Source of the DNA: Candidatus Rifleibacteriota bacterium
GTDB taxonomy: Bacteria > Muiribacteriota > Ozemobacteria > Ozemobacterales > Ozemobacteraceae
DNA length: 44,109 bases
Reading direction: 5' to 3'
Assembly: GCA_015233155.1 (NCBI GenBank)
Contig: JADFYG010000007.1
Coordinates: 90,181 to 134,289, forward strand
Shown: positions 24,055-33,366 of the stretch, one piece after another
Position numbering within the stretch: the stretch's first letter is position 1
How the letters are laid out: every line of letters begins with the position of its first letter
Notes under the pieces: generated by a model
The model's input: only the letters and a program-made list of their open reading frames with translations
The model's database searches: none
What the model was told of the DNA's origin: nothing
Made by a program: the position numbers and the translations under genes

Positions 24055-25287
24055 TCAGGCAGGCTGTGCAGGGCCGCTGTCCTTACGTCTGTGATGGTGT
24101 CTGCGACGGCGATTGCCTTCTTTGTTCTGTTGTTGTAAACCGTCTCTGGGCTCCTGGTTGGGTTGTCCGGGTTGAGCTGGTACAGGTTGATTCGATCTGC
24201 CAGGGTGCGCCGACTGCTGGGGAGTCTGAGGTTGCTGAGATTTTTGAGGTTGCTGGGCTGGCTGGGAAGTCCTGTGATCCGGGCGGGGCTCACGGCGTGG
24301 CCCCTGTGGACGTTGTTGTCTTGAATCACGGCGCTGACGTGAACCACCGGCATCACGCTCCTGGCGGGGCTCTCTGGGTTCTCGTTTTTCTCCGGTGGCT
24401 TCAGGGCGTGATTGTGATACCGGCCCCACCGCCGCAGCGACTGCTTGAGGCTGCGCAGAGTCAGCCTGTGGCGCCGCTCTGCTTTCACCTGATGGCTTGG
24501 GGCGCGAACTGTTGTCGGGACGCCGTGGCCCGCGGCCTCGTTCGCGATTTCCGCCGCCTTCCCGACCCTGGGCGGTTGCTCCGGAACCGGCTCCGGTGTG
24601 CTGTCCACGGCCGCGATCCCGATCGCTTCCCTGGGGGCGGCCTCCCTGACGATCAGCAGCGTGACGAGGACCGCCACGCGCACCGCTCCCGGCATTCACC
24701 TCTCCGCCCGCCAGAATCTGGCCGATGGCATTAAGTAAATCTTCCTTGCCGTGGCCACTTTTGGCGGAGAATACCAAGGCAAACGGAACCTCCAGCTTTT
24801 TGGTGATGGTCTTTATATTTTTGACAAGTTCACTTTGCCCAAGCTTGTCGCTCTTTGTGAGAATCGGGAGATAACGAAACTCCTGCTCGCGTATCCAGGC
24901 GTTCATCTGCAAATCCATGGCCGATGGCGGATGCCGCACATCAATGATATGAAGAATCGCCGCAAGCGTAACGGCGTTTGTAAAAAACTCGTCTACCATC
25001 TGCTGGACACGATCGCGGGTAACCTTGTTGGCCTTGGCATAGCCGTAACCCGGCAGATCCACCATGTAAAACGACTCGTTGATCAGGTAATAGTTCAAAG
25101 TCAGTGTTTTTCCGGGTGTGGAACTGGTCTTGGCCATCTCGCGACGATTACACAGAAGATTGATGAGCGAAGACTTCCCGACGTTTGAACGTCCGATCAG
25201 AGCAAAAATCGGCTTGCCGTCAGTCGGCATGGCCGCCTTATCGACAACACACGCCGAAAACTCCGCGGCAGTGATTTTCAACGTCAT
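24055..25287 (-). CDS. engB: EngB/YihA ribosome-assembly GTPase with a long disordered C-terminal tail
   Basis: 410 residues. The first ~193 are a complete EngB GTPase: G1 GRSNVGKSS (32-40), G3 DLPGYG (77-82), G4 TKSDK (144-148) and G5 SAKSGHG (174-180). EngB helps assemble the large ribosomal subunit. The usual protein is about 200 residues, whereas here about 217 more follow, dominated by Arg, Gly, Gln, Pro and Ser with RGRG, GGRPQG and QQPQ runs. The tail resembles RGG-type RNA-binding disordered regions. The frame is continuous and no frameshift is needed. The ATG overlaps the lon stop by 4 bp, so translation is coupled to lon. Confidence 0.93.
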   Translation of the reverse strand: MTLKITAAEFSACVVDKAAMPTDGKPIFALIGRSNVGKSSLINLLCNRREMAKTSSTPGKTLTLNYYLINESFYMVDLPGYGYAKANKVTRDRVQQMVDEFFTNAVTLAAILHIIDVRHPPSAMDLQMNAWIREQEFRYLPILTKSDKLGQSELVKNIKTITKKLEVPFALVFSAKSGHGKEDLLNAIGQILAGGEVNAGSGARGGPRHAADRQGGRPQGSDRDRGRGQHTGAGSGATAQGREGGGNRERGRGPRRPDNSSRPKPSGESRAAPQADSAQPQAVAAAVGPVSQSRPEATGEKREPREPRQERDAGGSRQRRDSRQQRPQGPRREPRPDHRTSQPAQQPQKSQQPQTPQQSAHPGRSNQPVPAQPGQPNQEPRDGLQQQNKEGNRRRRHHHRRKDSGPAQPA

Positions 25288-27794
25288 ATTCGTGTCTGAT
25301 TTCGACCGAGTTCGCGCTTTTTCGCTGGTTTGCGCTTTCGGTCAAAAATCGTTTCAGGATATGTCAATGGCGTCTTCTTGGGTTCGCCAACAAGAGCAAG
25401 TTTCAGCACCTGATCAGCTGTCTTTACCTGATGAATCTGAAGGCTCTTGCGTATCTCTTCAGGGATTTCTTCGAGGTCTTTCGAATTTTCCTCGGACAGA
25501 ATGATCGTCGTAATACCCTGACGATGTGCTGCAAGCAGTTTTTCTTTAATACCACCTACAGGAAGAACCTTGCCGCGCAAAGTTATTTCGCCCGTCATGG
25601 CAACATCCTTGCTGACCGGCACTTCATTCAGCGCCGAATAAATAGCCGTGGCGATGGTGATACCAGCCGATGGGCCATCCTTTGGAACGCCCCCTTCCGG
25701 GAAGTGAATGTGAAGGTCGAGGTGGTCGTAGTCAATAGGTCGCATACTGAGCTGCTCGGCATGACTGCGAAGATAGGAAAGACCGGCGTGAGCGGACTCC
25801 TTCATGACATTGCCCAGAGAGCCCGTCAGCGTCAGCTTGCCGCGTCCCGGCATGACAACGACTTCAATGGGAAGAGTCGTGCCGCCGACTTCGGTCCAGG
25901 CGAGACCCGTTGCAACACCGATTTCACTGCGTTCTTCCTTTTTGTCGACATGGAATGTCGGCACTCCGAGATAGCCGTGGACAGTCTCGGGATTCACGAT
26001 GAATGGCTCTTTCATCGCCTCTGACGGGTCACGTCCGGCAGTTTCGGCTTCCTTACGCTTTAAGACTACCTTGCGGGCGATTTTTCGACTGATCGATGCC
26101 AACTCTCTTTCCAGACTGCGGACACCTGATTCACGTGTGTACTCGCGAATTACGCGGCGAATACCCTCGTTTTCGAAAGTCACGTTCGCCTTATCGATGC
26201 CATTGGCTTCTTTTTGTTTGGGAATCAGATAACGTCGCGCGATTTCGAGCTTTTCCTCTTCCGTGTAGCCCGGGAGATAAACGATTTCGAGACGATCTTT
26301 CAATGGTCCTGGAATGGTGTGTGGCACGTTGGCTGTTGTCAGGAACAACACCTTCGAAACATCGAATGGCGTGGCGACATAATGATCGGAGAATGAGTAG
26401 TTCTGTTCCGGGTCGAGGACTTCGAGAAGCGCAGAACTGGGATCGCCGCGGAAATCCATGCCCATCTTGTCGATTTCGTCAAGCAGTATGACTGGATTGC
26501 GGGTTCCACAGTCGCGCAAAGCCTGAATGATACGTCCAGGCAAGGCGCCGATATAGGTGCGTCTATGACCGCGAATCTCAGCTTCATCCCGCATTCCGCC
26601 AAGTGATATACGTGCGAATTTGCGATTCATTGAGCGCGCTATCGATCTGCCCAGCGAGGTTTTGCCAACGCCTGGAGGCCCTATCAGACATAGTATCGGA
26701 CCCTTGATGGACTTTTTCATCTTGCAAACAGCAAGATATTCAAGAATCCGTTCCTTCACTTTTTTCAAGCCGAAATGATCTTCATCCAGAATGGCCTCGG
26801 ATCTGTCGATGTCGAGTTTGTCCTTGCTCTGCTTTGCCCAGGGAAGCGAGACCAGCCAGTCGATATAGTTGCGCGAGACGGTGGCTTCCGCGGAACCCGG
26901 CGGCATCTTTGTCAGCTTCGACAACTCTTTTTCAGCTTTTTCGCGGGCTTCATCCGGCATCTTGGCTTTCGTGATGGCCTGCTTCAACTCTTCGACTTCT
27001 TCTATGCGTTCGTCGCCTTCACCGAGTTCTTTCTGGATCGCCTTCATCTGTTCGCGCAGATAGTACTCTTTCTGGATTTGCTCCATCTGCTTGCGAACCT
27101 GACCGCGAATTTTCTTTTCAACCATCATGATTTCGAGTTCGCGATTCAGGATTCCTGCGATCTTTTCCAGGCGGGTCTTTGGATCAAAGGCTTCTAGAAT
27201 TTCCTGCTTTTCCTCCACCTTCAGCGTCAGGTGGGCGGTTATGATATCGGCAAGCCGTCCGGGCTCCTCGACATTGTTTGCGACCATGATGACTTCAAGT
27301 GGAATCTTTTTGTTCAGCTTCACATACTGCTCGAACAGACTGATCACATTCCTCATCAGCGCCTGGATTTCAACGGTTTTTTCGTCGTTGATGACTATTT
27401 CCGAAGCTATGACTTCGAAATACTCTTCTGATTTCAGGAACTCCTGTATGCGAACGCGGGTCGTTCCTTCAACCAGGATCTTCAAAATGCCATCGGGAAG
27501 TTTAAGTAACTGAAGAATTTCGGCGACGGTGCCGGTTTCATATAATTCTTCGATAGCGGGATCGTCGGTTTTAGCCTGTTTCTGTGCGCAAAGGATTATT
27601 TTGCGATCCTTGAGCATTGCCTCTTCGATCGAGCGGATGGACTTCTTACGGCCGACGAACAGAGGAACGACCATGTAAGGAAAAACCACGACGTCCCGTA
27701 AAGGGAGAAGCGGAATAGTTGAGGTTCCGGGGAGGGAACCGCTTATTGGCGGAGTTCCGGATGGACTGCCGTTGCGTTCGGATGGGGCGTTCAT
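25284..27794 (-). CDS. lon: Lon ATP-dependent protease
   Basis: Cytoplasmic AAA+ serine protease that degrades misfolded and regulatory proteins. 836 residues from the ATG at 27794. The N-terminal substrate domain begins with [15 protein letters not shown]. Walker A is GPPGVGKTS with Lys378, and Walker B is VILLDEIDK. The proteolytic dyad is Ser709 (KDGPSAGIT) and Lys752 (second Lys of GGIKEKL), 43 apart as in E. coli. The frame is open back to 27926, but that would overlap glyS by 53 bp, and the extra residues are low-complexity. AAGGAGG lies about 12 bases before the chosen ATG. It is coupled by a 4-bp overlap to engB downstream. Confidence 0.96.
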   Translation of the reverse strand: MNAPSERNGSPSGTPPISGSLPGTSTIPLLPLRDVVVFPYMVVPLFVGRKKSIRSIEEAMLKDRKIILCAQKQAKTDDPAIEELYETGTVAEILQLLKLPDGILKILVEGTTRVRIQEFLKSEEYFEVIASEIVINDEKTVEIQALMRNVISLFEQYVKLNKKIPLEVIMVANNVEEPGRLADIITAHLTLKVEEKQEILEAFDPKTRLEKIAGILNRELEIMMVEKKIRGQVRKQMEQIQKEYYLREQMKAIQKELGEGDERIEEVEELKQAITKAKMPDEAREKAEKELSKLTKMPPGSAEATVSRNYIDWLVSLPWAKQSKDKLDIDRSEAILDEDHFGLKKVKERILEYLAVCKMKKSIKGPILCLIGPPGVGKTSLGRSIARSMNRKFARISLGGMRDEAEIRGHRRTYIGALPGRIIQALRDCGTRNPVILLDEIDKMGMDFRGDPSSALLEVLDPEQNYSFSDHYVATPFDVSKVLFLTTANVPHTIPGPLKDRLEIVYLPGYTEEEKLEIARRYLIPKQKEANGIDKANVTFENEGIRRVIREYTRESGVRSLERELASISRKIARKVVLKRKEAETAGRDPSEAMKEPFIVNPETVHGYLGVPTFHVDKKEERSEIGVATGLAWTEVGGTTLPIEVVVMPGRGKLTLTGSLGNVMKESAHAGLSYLRSHAEQLSMRPIDYDHLDLHIHFPEGGVPKDGPSAGITIATAIYSALNEVPVSKDVAMTGEITLRGKVLPVGGIKEKLLAAHRQGITTIILSEENSKDLEEIPEEIRKSLQIHQVKTADQVLKLALVGEPKKTPLTYPETIFDRKRKPAKKRELGRNQTRI

Positions 27795-27873
27795 GAAAGG
27801 ATGGGATCCTCCTTGAGAGTGGTGGTCGACCGTATTGGTAGAGTAATTTTCTTCATCATTATTTTCGCTTTGA

Positions 27874-29877
27874 TCACTGAGAATCGGCTGAGGTAAACGG
27901 TGGACGTATAAGTTGTGCAAAAACACGTTTGAGCAGTTTTATTCGTGCCGCCTGAGAGGCATCCTGGGCATCCAGGACGGGGGGAAGCCCCATCAGGCAG
28001 GCCTCGAGATCGGCCCGTATGCCTATGAGTATTTCCAGGCGTTGGACTATTTCCCCGTCAGAAATAATTTCGAGATGGGAAAGACGATCCATGATTTGCG
28101 ATTCCATGGTGTCCGGTGCATTTGATTCGACTGATGACATCATTGTCTGGTCAGCCTGGAGCAGGTTTTTAATGCGTATCTGAAGAGCATTGAAGAATTC
28201 AACTTCACGGGGAGCGCCCTCCGGCCAGCGTTTTGCCGTTTTATACATTCCGAGGGGTGGACAGGTTTCACAGACGGATAGCCACTCGACCTTGCGACGA
28301 TCGATGCCCTCAGCTACAAGTCTTCTTATCACGGCTTCCTTCCAGAAAGCCCGTTCGACTTTGTCTTCGGGCATATCCAGGGCTCGCAGCGGGATCAAAT
28401 CTGTCGGAAATGATCTTTTGACCAATAATTCCAGGAAACGATCGGCGGTGTCTCCGGATAGTGCCAGGGATTTCGCACCGAACGGAAGCCGCTTCTTTCC
28501 TGATCTTGACTGATGATATAGCATTGCCAGAAGAATGATTCGACCGGCCGGCGTCGCGGGCATGTCCTGGGCTTCCGGATTGATCAGGCGCAGGTCACGC
28601 AAAGCCGCGATCAGGTCGAGTTCAAGTTCCTGACGTTCGGCTATAAGGCTGATTATTTCGCCCTCAAGATTTGGAAAGCGGCGACGAATGGCGCTGGATG
28701 ATTCAAGGGCTGCAAAAAGAAGACATCGATCGAGCAGCGCTTCTGAAACCGATGGTTCGAGCTGTTGTGACAGACGGTGAGCAAGCCGGGAAAGGTGCAA
28801 CGCCGAATCATACATGGTTCCCTGCATGTCATCAGCGGGAATTTGCCGCAATTCCCCGACACGCTCGGCCAGGGGACGCAGGGTATCCTTTGCCCAGAGC
28901 CGTTCGGCTTCTTCCAGGCGCTCGCGCAGAGAGTCAGCACGCAGATTTACTTCTTCAGGACCGGGGAAGCGTGAATCAGTAAAGCCCAGTACAAAGGGAA
29001 GAGCACCACCCTTGGCTGATTCTACGGGCAAAAACGATGGGCACTCATCGAGAACTTCGTTCAAAATCGCGGTTGGAAGTGCAAAAGCGTCATTCGGAAT
29101 CGGAAGCGAAAATGCTCTGGGGCGTTCGCGTTCAAAACAGATGCGCTCGAGGCGGGCAGGCGTGCGGCGTATAGTGCTTCCAGGTTCGACAATGCTTTGA
29201 AACTGCGTTTCGAGAAATTTTTTTCTGTCAACGGGTAACGGCTGAACTCCAAGTTCACTCATCACACGCGGAAATTCGTCAACGTGAGTGAGTGGAATGC
29301 GCTTGAAGGAATAACCTTCACGAATGCCGGTTTCGCCAGAGGCCCTGAGTTCTTCGATGGAAAAATTCGGTGGATGATCGTCGATCATTGAACAGAAATA
29401 TGCCGGTGGCTGGGGAAAGATGCGTTTGGTGGCCCAGGGTGCAATATTCCATGGGATGAGGGAAAACAGGCGAAGTGTCAACTCCGGAAGCAGATCAAGC
29501 GTCGTTTTTCCCTTCTCACTCTTCCGTGCAAAAAGGAACTTGTCGCCATCGACGTCGCGCAGAAAAAGCGCACTTGGCTCGACTCCGTGGCCCGAGGCAA
29601 AGCCTGTAGCGGCCGGAGTCAGATGCTTATTGAAATCATACGCTATTGAGGCTCGCGGCCCGCGAATCTCGATCTGCTGGTCTGATTGTACATCAGGAAG
29701 TCCTTCGAGCATGAAGGCTATGCGTGACGAGCTGAACCAGACCCTCACCCGGGCAGAGCCAAGGCGTTCGCGGACAAGGAAGTCTGACACGCGGGATGCA
29801 ATCTCACGTGGGTCGCAAGCGAGACATCCGCGTGGAAGCCCCCAGAATCCTGCTTCTGCAAGGAAATTCAGTGGCAC
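27874..29877 (-). CDS. glyS: Divergent glycyl-tRNA synthetase beta subunit
   Basis: 667 residues, close to the usual ~690. Family signatures in order: an opening that matches the EELP region loosely (AGFWGLPRGC), SSRIAFMLEGLPDVQSDQQI (the TPRRLAVLV region), IRGPRASIAYDF, ATGFASGHGV, ALPTAILNEVLDECPSFLPV (usual LPPEVL..MQKHQRYFPV), LRADSLRERLEEAERLWAKD (usual RARLADARFFWEED), the HD-like LFAALESSSAIRRRFPNLEG, and the C-terminal anticodon-binding DAQDASQAARIKLLKR. Many otherwise invariant residues are replaced. With GlyQ it would charge tRNA-Gly, but no glyQ is adjacent: upstream is a divergent promoter region. The GTG start has GAGG eight bases upstream. It could be the working subunit or a derived paralogue. 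Confidence 0.82.
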   Translation of the reverse strand: MPLNFLAEAGFWGLPRGCLACDPREIASRVSDFLVRERLGSARVRVWFSSSRIAFMLEGLPDVQSDQQIEIRGPRASIAYDFNKHLTPAATGFASGHGVEPSALFLRDVDGDKFLFARKSEKGKTTLDLLPELTLRLFSLIPWNIAPWATKRIFPQPPAYFCSMIDDHPPNFSIEELRASGETGIREGYSFKRIPLTHVDEFPRVMSELGVQPLPVDRKKFLETQFQSIVEPGSTIRRTPARLERICFERERPRAFSLPIPNDAFALPTAILNEVLDECPSFLPVESAKGGALPFVLGFTDSRFPGPEEVNLRADSLRERLEEAERLWAKDTLRPLAERVGELRQIPADDMQGTMYDSALHLSRLAHRLSQQLEPSVSEALLDRCLLFAALESSSAIRRRFPNLEGEIISLIAERQELELDLIAALRDLRLINPEAQDMPATPAGRIILLAMLYHQSRSGKKRLPFGAKSLALSGDTADRFLELLVKRSFPTDLIPLRALDMPEDKVERAFWKEAVIRRLVAEGIDRRKVEWLSVCETCPPLGMYKTAKRWPEGAPREVEFFNALQIRIKNLLQADQTMMSSVESNAPDTMESQIMDRLSHLEIISDGEIVQRLEILIGIRADLEACLMGLPPVLDAQDASQAARIKLLKRVFAQLIRPPFTSADSQ

Positions 29878-29946
29878 GCAGATGGCCTCAAATGCAAATT
29901 AATATCATATACCATTCAGTAATCCAACAGACAGAGAATGGCCGCC

Positions 29947-29975
29947 ATTATAGCCGGACATGACTGGAAATTCAA
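29947..29975 (-). promoter_or_regulatory. Predicted promoter for glyS
   Basis: On the minus strand: TTGAAT (29975-29970), 17-bp spacer, TATAAT (29952-29947). Four of six and six of six matches with ideal spacing, 70 bp before the GTG start. It is back to back with a plus-strand promoter. Confidence 0.7.
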
Positions 29976-29979
29976 GCAC

Positions 29980-30014
29980 ATTAAAATTCAAAAGTGAAGC
30001 GTTTGAATTTTAAT
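29980..30014. promoter_or_regulatory. AT-rich 13-bp inverted repeat between divergent promoters
   Basis: Perfect arms ATTAAAATTCAAA (29980-29992) and TTTGAATTTTAAT (30002-30014) around a nine-base loop. The right arm covers the -35 of the plus-strand promoter, and the left arm ends 5 bp from the -35 of glyS. This is a likely operator or DNA-bending site for both units. Confidence 0.55.
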
Positions 30015-30030
30015 CAAACTCTTGTATAAT
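30003..30030 (+). promoter_or_regulatory. Predicted promoter for the second pseudopilin cassette
   Basis: TTGAAT (30003-30008), 16-bp spacer, TATAAT (30025-30030), about 50 bp before the start of the GspK-like gene. The -35 lies inside an inverted repeat. Confidence 0.65.
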
Positions 30031-30082
30031 CACTATATATTTTGGGGAGAATTTTTATTTTCCATTCCCAACTGGATCAGTG

Positions 30083-32218
30083 ATGGCACAAAAACGTTCA
30101 CAAGGTGTGGCCCTTTTTCTGGTCATTGGCATACTTTTCGTATTGTCCATCATGTTTTTCTCGATTCACATGCAGTCGATTCAGCTTAAGGGCGCGACGG
30201 TAAATCTTCTCGAGGAAGAACAGGCCTACGAAATCGCCCGGGGATGCTCGGATATTATCTGGCTGTATCTTGAAGAGGTCTTCAAGGAACACCAGGGTTG
30301 TGAGGCTTTTTATCCGACGCTTTCAACGAATTCGGCGCTTCAACAGTTTTCGAATGGTTCAAAGAATCAGTTGTCGCTGAGACTCAAGGATTTCACGAGA
30401 AAAATCGATATAGAAGCCGCGATACAGAATCATTTGAATGAGTTTTCGAATGCCAAGCTTACTCTTGGCGACAATGATGAGCTGTTTGTTTTTTCGTTTG
30501 CTGCGCCGCCTTCCGGAGAACCTGAAGGAACGATGATATCGGGCAAAGTTGAAATGAAAATCAGGCTTGGTATGAATAAGAAGACGAGCTATGATTTCTC
30601 GTTCCCGCGTGAGCTGAAGCTCCTGAATATACTTCCGCCTGTTGCAAGCAAGTTCACACTTTTCGTTCACGACAATACATCCGAGGAAAGATACAATATC
30701 GTCGAGAAGAATTACCAGGACGACTCCGGTCCGCAGAAGACTCTTACATTATTCAATTCATTGGCATCTTCTTCGATAACGAATTACAGCGTTTATAAAA
30801 ATCAGTCTTCAGGTTATATTTTCCTTGGCGGAGGCAGAGTGGTCCTCAACATTGACGGGACTCATCCTTGCCGCCGCGAGTCTGAAGCTTTCTTGTTTTG
30901 GCCGCTGATATACCAGAATCCGACATTAAATCTGGGGCCTGCAGATGCATGTGGTCCCTACCTGGGAAGTTCGAAACTGCGTGTTCGCTTAACACCGCTG
31001 GGATGTCACAAGGGATTGAACAGCCCGGACATGACCAATGTCATATGTCGGAATGGGTCGATCTCGACTTTGATGAACTCCAGCGTTTTGAGACTTTTCG
31101 GAAATAAATTCAATATGTCCCCGACCGAGGTATACGGAAAAGTCATAGCGCGATATATATTATATTCCGCGCTGATATACGATGAGGATAACGACTGTAA
31201 GCGGGATGAAATAACCGATGCCAATGGCACAGAAGTGATGATTTTCCCGTTGCCGAATGTTTCACAGAGTGCATACAGTTCTCTTGGTTTCGATTCAACA
31301 CTGGTGAACAAAACTGCCAAGGCGGCATTTAACAGTTTCCAATCCCTGGATCCGAAAATCCCATTCGACGGTTTCCGCACACTTTTTCCGGCATACAGTC
31401 CGGATTACCAAGGCGCCATGACAAAAATATCCACCGACTTTATCGATTCAGTTTCATGTTACAACGCCGTGTTTGATCTGTTTTTCGATGGCGCCCAGCA
31501 AGGTTCCAATAAATGCTTTCCGTTGCCGAACAATCCATCCCTGAGAAGATTCGACCCTTCGAAAGATTATCCGAATGAAGGCAGTGCGTATATTCCTAAA
31601 ATCGGGAATAATCAGCTTTCTCCTGTAGATCTCTCAACATTGTCATCCGGAGGGAGTAACGACCCTGCGAAGGGTTTCAGAGGCACAGGAAATTTATCGC
31701 GAGTCAGCCACAGTTTCCAGAATGACACTGAGTTTCTGGGAAGTTCCATGGTGACCAGAACCGGAAATAACGTATCCTTCGATCAGCCGATGGTGGCCAG
31801 AATCCAGGGCAATCTGCATTTTCCGGGGACAGTCGCGGTCAATGCACCTGTAGTTCTTGTAGTATCGGGAGGCAACGTGACTTTTGACGGGAATGTGGCG
31901 GCTAATCGCCCTGATGGCAGTATCGGCAGTCTGGTCGTATGGGCTTTGAAAGAGGGAGGAGCGGGCGGCGATATAATCGCGAATTCCGGTGCGATAGATG
32001 CCTTATTAATGGCACCGGATGGCACATTCACGTGGAATAACGCACCGCTTTGCCTCAATGGCGGGCTTTTCGTAAAGACGCTGAATCCAGACGATGTCAA
32101 GATAAATGGTGGAGCGATACATTATAATACCGGCCTCGATCCCACGGATCCCAAGGCGTGGCTGAAGAATTTTACGGTTATCATGGGATTGAAACAGCCT
32201 TCGAATTTCAAGAAGTGA
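30083..32218 (+). CDS. GspK/PilX-like pseudopilin-related protein
   Basis: 711 residues from the ATG at 30083 (a GTG lies directly before it). A short basic leader KRSQG precedes VALFLVIGILFVLSIMFF, a prepilin helix without Glu at +5, as in GspK/PilX. The large periplasmic part has beta-rich text and no nameable domain. Its C-terminal region (APLCLNGGLFVKTLN, KINGGAIHYNTGLDPTDPKAW) resembles the end of the 886-residue protein at 12041-14701, so these are paralogues. It heads a cassette GspK-GspI-GspJ in the same order as on the minus strand. Both lie after a promoter or operon start and are followed by small pseudopilins. A role in the tip complex of a type II secretion/type IV pilus-like fibre is inferred. 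Confidence 0.8.
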   Translation: MAQKRSQGVALFLVIGILFVLSIMFFSIHMQSIQLKGATVNLLEEEQAYEIARGCSDIIWLYLEEVFKEHQGCEAFYPTLSTNSALQQFSNGSKNQLSLRLKDFTRKIDIEAAIQNHLNEFSNAKLTLGDNDELFVFSFAAPPSGEPEGTMISGKVEMKIRLGMNKKTSYDFSFPRELKLLNILPPVASKFTLFVHDNTSEERYNIVEKNYQDDSGPQKTLTLFNSLASSSITNYSVYKNQSSGYIFLGGGRVVLNIDGTHPCRRESEAFLFWPLIYQNPTLNLGPADACGPYLGSSKLRVRLTPLGCHKGLNSPDMTNVICRNGSISTLMNSSVLRLFGNKFNMSPTEVYGKVIARYILYSALIYDEDNDCKRDEITDANGTEVMIFPLPNVSQSAYSSLGFDSTLVNKTAKAAFNSFQSLDPKIPFDGFRTLFPAYSPDYQGAMTKISTDFIDSVSCYNAVFDLFFDGAQQGSNKCFPLPNNPSLRRFDPSKDYPNEGSAYIPKIGNNQLSPVDLSTLSSGGSNDPAKGFRGTGNLSRVSHSFQNDTEFLGSSMVTRTGNNVSFDQPMVARIQGNLHFPGTVAVNAPVVLVVSGGNVTFDGNVAANRPDGSIGSLVVWALKEGGAGGDIIANSGAIDALLMAPDGTFTWNNAPLCLNGGLFVKTLNPDDVKINGGAIHYNTGLDPTDPKAWLKNFTVIMGLKQPSNFKK

Positions 32219-32223
32219 CGGAA

Positions 32224-32709
32224 ATGAACCGATTTTATCCTGGACTTTGCATATACAAGAGTGGAATATCTCTTGTGGAAGTCATGATCGCATTATTTAT
32301 ATTCGCCTTGATATTGGCGCCTATGTTCAACACTTTTATCCAGTCTTCGACTATAATAAAGATCGGCCAGCATGACCTGGAAATACTGAATCTGAGCAGC
32401 AGTTTCACCTCCCAGATGAGAACCCTCGATTGCGCCTCTCTTCCAGTTCCGTTGACAGATGTCGCACTCACTCCCGTTACAAATGGTGGCCCGGTGAAAT
32501 TCGGTTCTCCCCAAGTCGAAGTGCTGATGCCGAGTTGGGATGCGAATAATTTCAACCTCTCCGTAACTACCAAGAGTATGACCCTCCCGGGGGTATGGCT
32601 CGGCAATCCTCCTGTCGCCAAACTTTGTCTGCTGAGGGTTCAGTGGAAAGAACGCATAGGCCAGGCGAAGACGCTTTTCTTCCCGGTATTATTAACAAAG
32701 GAACAATGA
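32224..32709 (+). CDS. Minor pseudopilin, GspI/PilV-like
   Basis: 161 residues from the ATG at 32224, 5 bp after the GspK-like stop. Leader KSG, cleavage G|ISLVEVMIALFIF, then a helix and a head of about 120 residues with paired strands (VEVLMPSWDANNFNLSVTT). The frame is open further upstream inside the GspK-like gene, but the chosen start gives a normal leader of about 14 residues. Size and position match GspI/PilV. GspI is the central pseudopilin of the tip complex with GspJ and GspK. Confidence 0.85.
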   Translation: MNRFYPGLCIYKSGISLVEVMIALFIFALILAPMFNTFIQSSTIIKIGQHDLEILNLSSSFTSQMRTLDCASLPVPLTDVALTPVTNGGPVKFGSPQVEVLMPSWDANNFNLSVTTKSMTLPGVWLGNPPVAKLCLLRVQWKERIGQAKTLFFPVLLTKEQ

Positions 32710-32713
32710 GCGA

Positions 32714-33298
32714 ATGATTTTTCGGTTAGGGAGAAAGTCAGCGTTCACGATGGTGGAGGTCATAGTCGTCATATTTATTTTTGCCGTAATAGTAATGGGA
32801 GTTTCGCGAATTCTTAGTTCGGCAATGCGAGGCACTCAACAGGGACAGGACGCCTCAGATCATACACGTCTGGCGGCAATAATATTCCGATATATCGATC
32901 TGGACCTTAGAAGCGCGATTCCCGGCAAGATGACCTATGCGAACGGGAGTCAGAAGGACTTTACTCCGGTCTGTTCCGCACCCACGAATGCCAATTCGAT
33001 ATCATTTTATACCAATGATAGGGCTTTGAAAAAGGTGAGTTATTCGCTGCGTTCTATTGATGCCGCGAAGAAAGAGATAGTGAGGGAGATCGGAGATGGA
33101 ACAAGCATCGAAAAGTCCGAGCACCTCGGAACCGGAATTGTGGATGATTTCCAGATTAACCTGTCAGGAACCGACCCCAGGCGTATCAGCGTAAAAATAA
33201 ACATGATCGGCAAGTTAAAGTCAGATGAATTCTTACGAATATTCACCCCCGGAATCTACAATGCGAAGGAGTTCGCGCGATGGATATTCAGTCAGTGA
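32714..33298 (+). CDS. Minor pseudopilin, GspJ/PilW-like, with Ala at the cleavage site
   Basis: 194 residues, ATG 4 bp after the preceding stop. Leader MIFRLGRKS then A|FTMVEVIVVIFIFAVIVMGVS, a prepilin helix with Glu +5. The residue before the cleavage site is Ala rather than the usual Gly. The head (about 155 residues) contains LAAIIFRYIDLDLRSAIPG, similar in layout to LLEHLKHDIRLSMAS of the GspJ-like protein at 10607-11281, so the two are probably orthologous members of the two cassettes. It is the third gene of the cassette. A 68-bp gap separates it from the KW-repeat protein, so cotranscription is possible. Confidence 0.83.
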   Translation: MIFRLGRKSAFTMVEVIVVIFIFAVIVMGVSRILSSAMRGTQQGQDASDHTRLAAIIFRYIDLDLRSAIPGKMTYANGSQKDFTPVCSAPTNANSISFYTNDRALKKVSYSLRSIDAAKKEIVREIGDGTSIEKSEHLGTGIVDDFQINLSGTDPRRISVKINMIGKLKSDEFLRIFTPGIYNAKEFARWIFSQ

Positions 33299-33366
33299 AA
33301 TCTGACGCCAGAGATATTTCAACTGAAGCGCGATAATTTTCGTTAACTATATTGATGGAGGTTTTT

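Noticed and set aside
24066..24734. 222-codon open frame on the plus strand
   Set aside because: Antisense to the EngB tail, where Arg/Gly/Pro/Gln codons remove stops from the other strand. It has no domain and no ribosome-binding site.
27795..27926. Upstream extension of Lon by 44 residues
   Set aside because: It would overlap glyS by 53 bp, the residues are low-complexity, and a ribosome-binding site fits the ATG at 27794 better.
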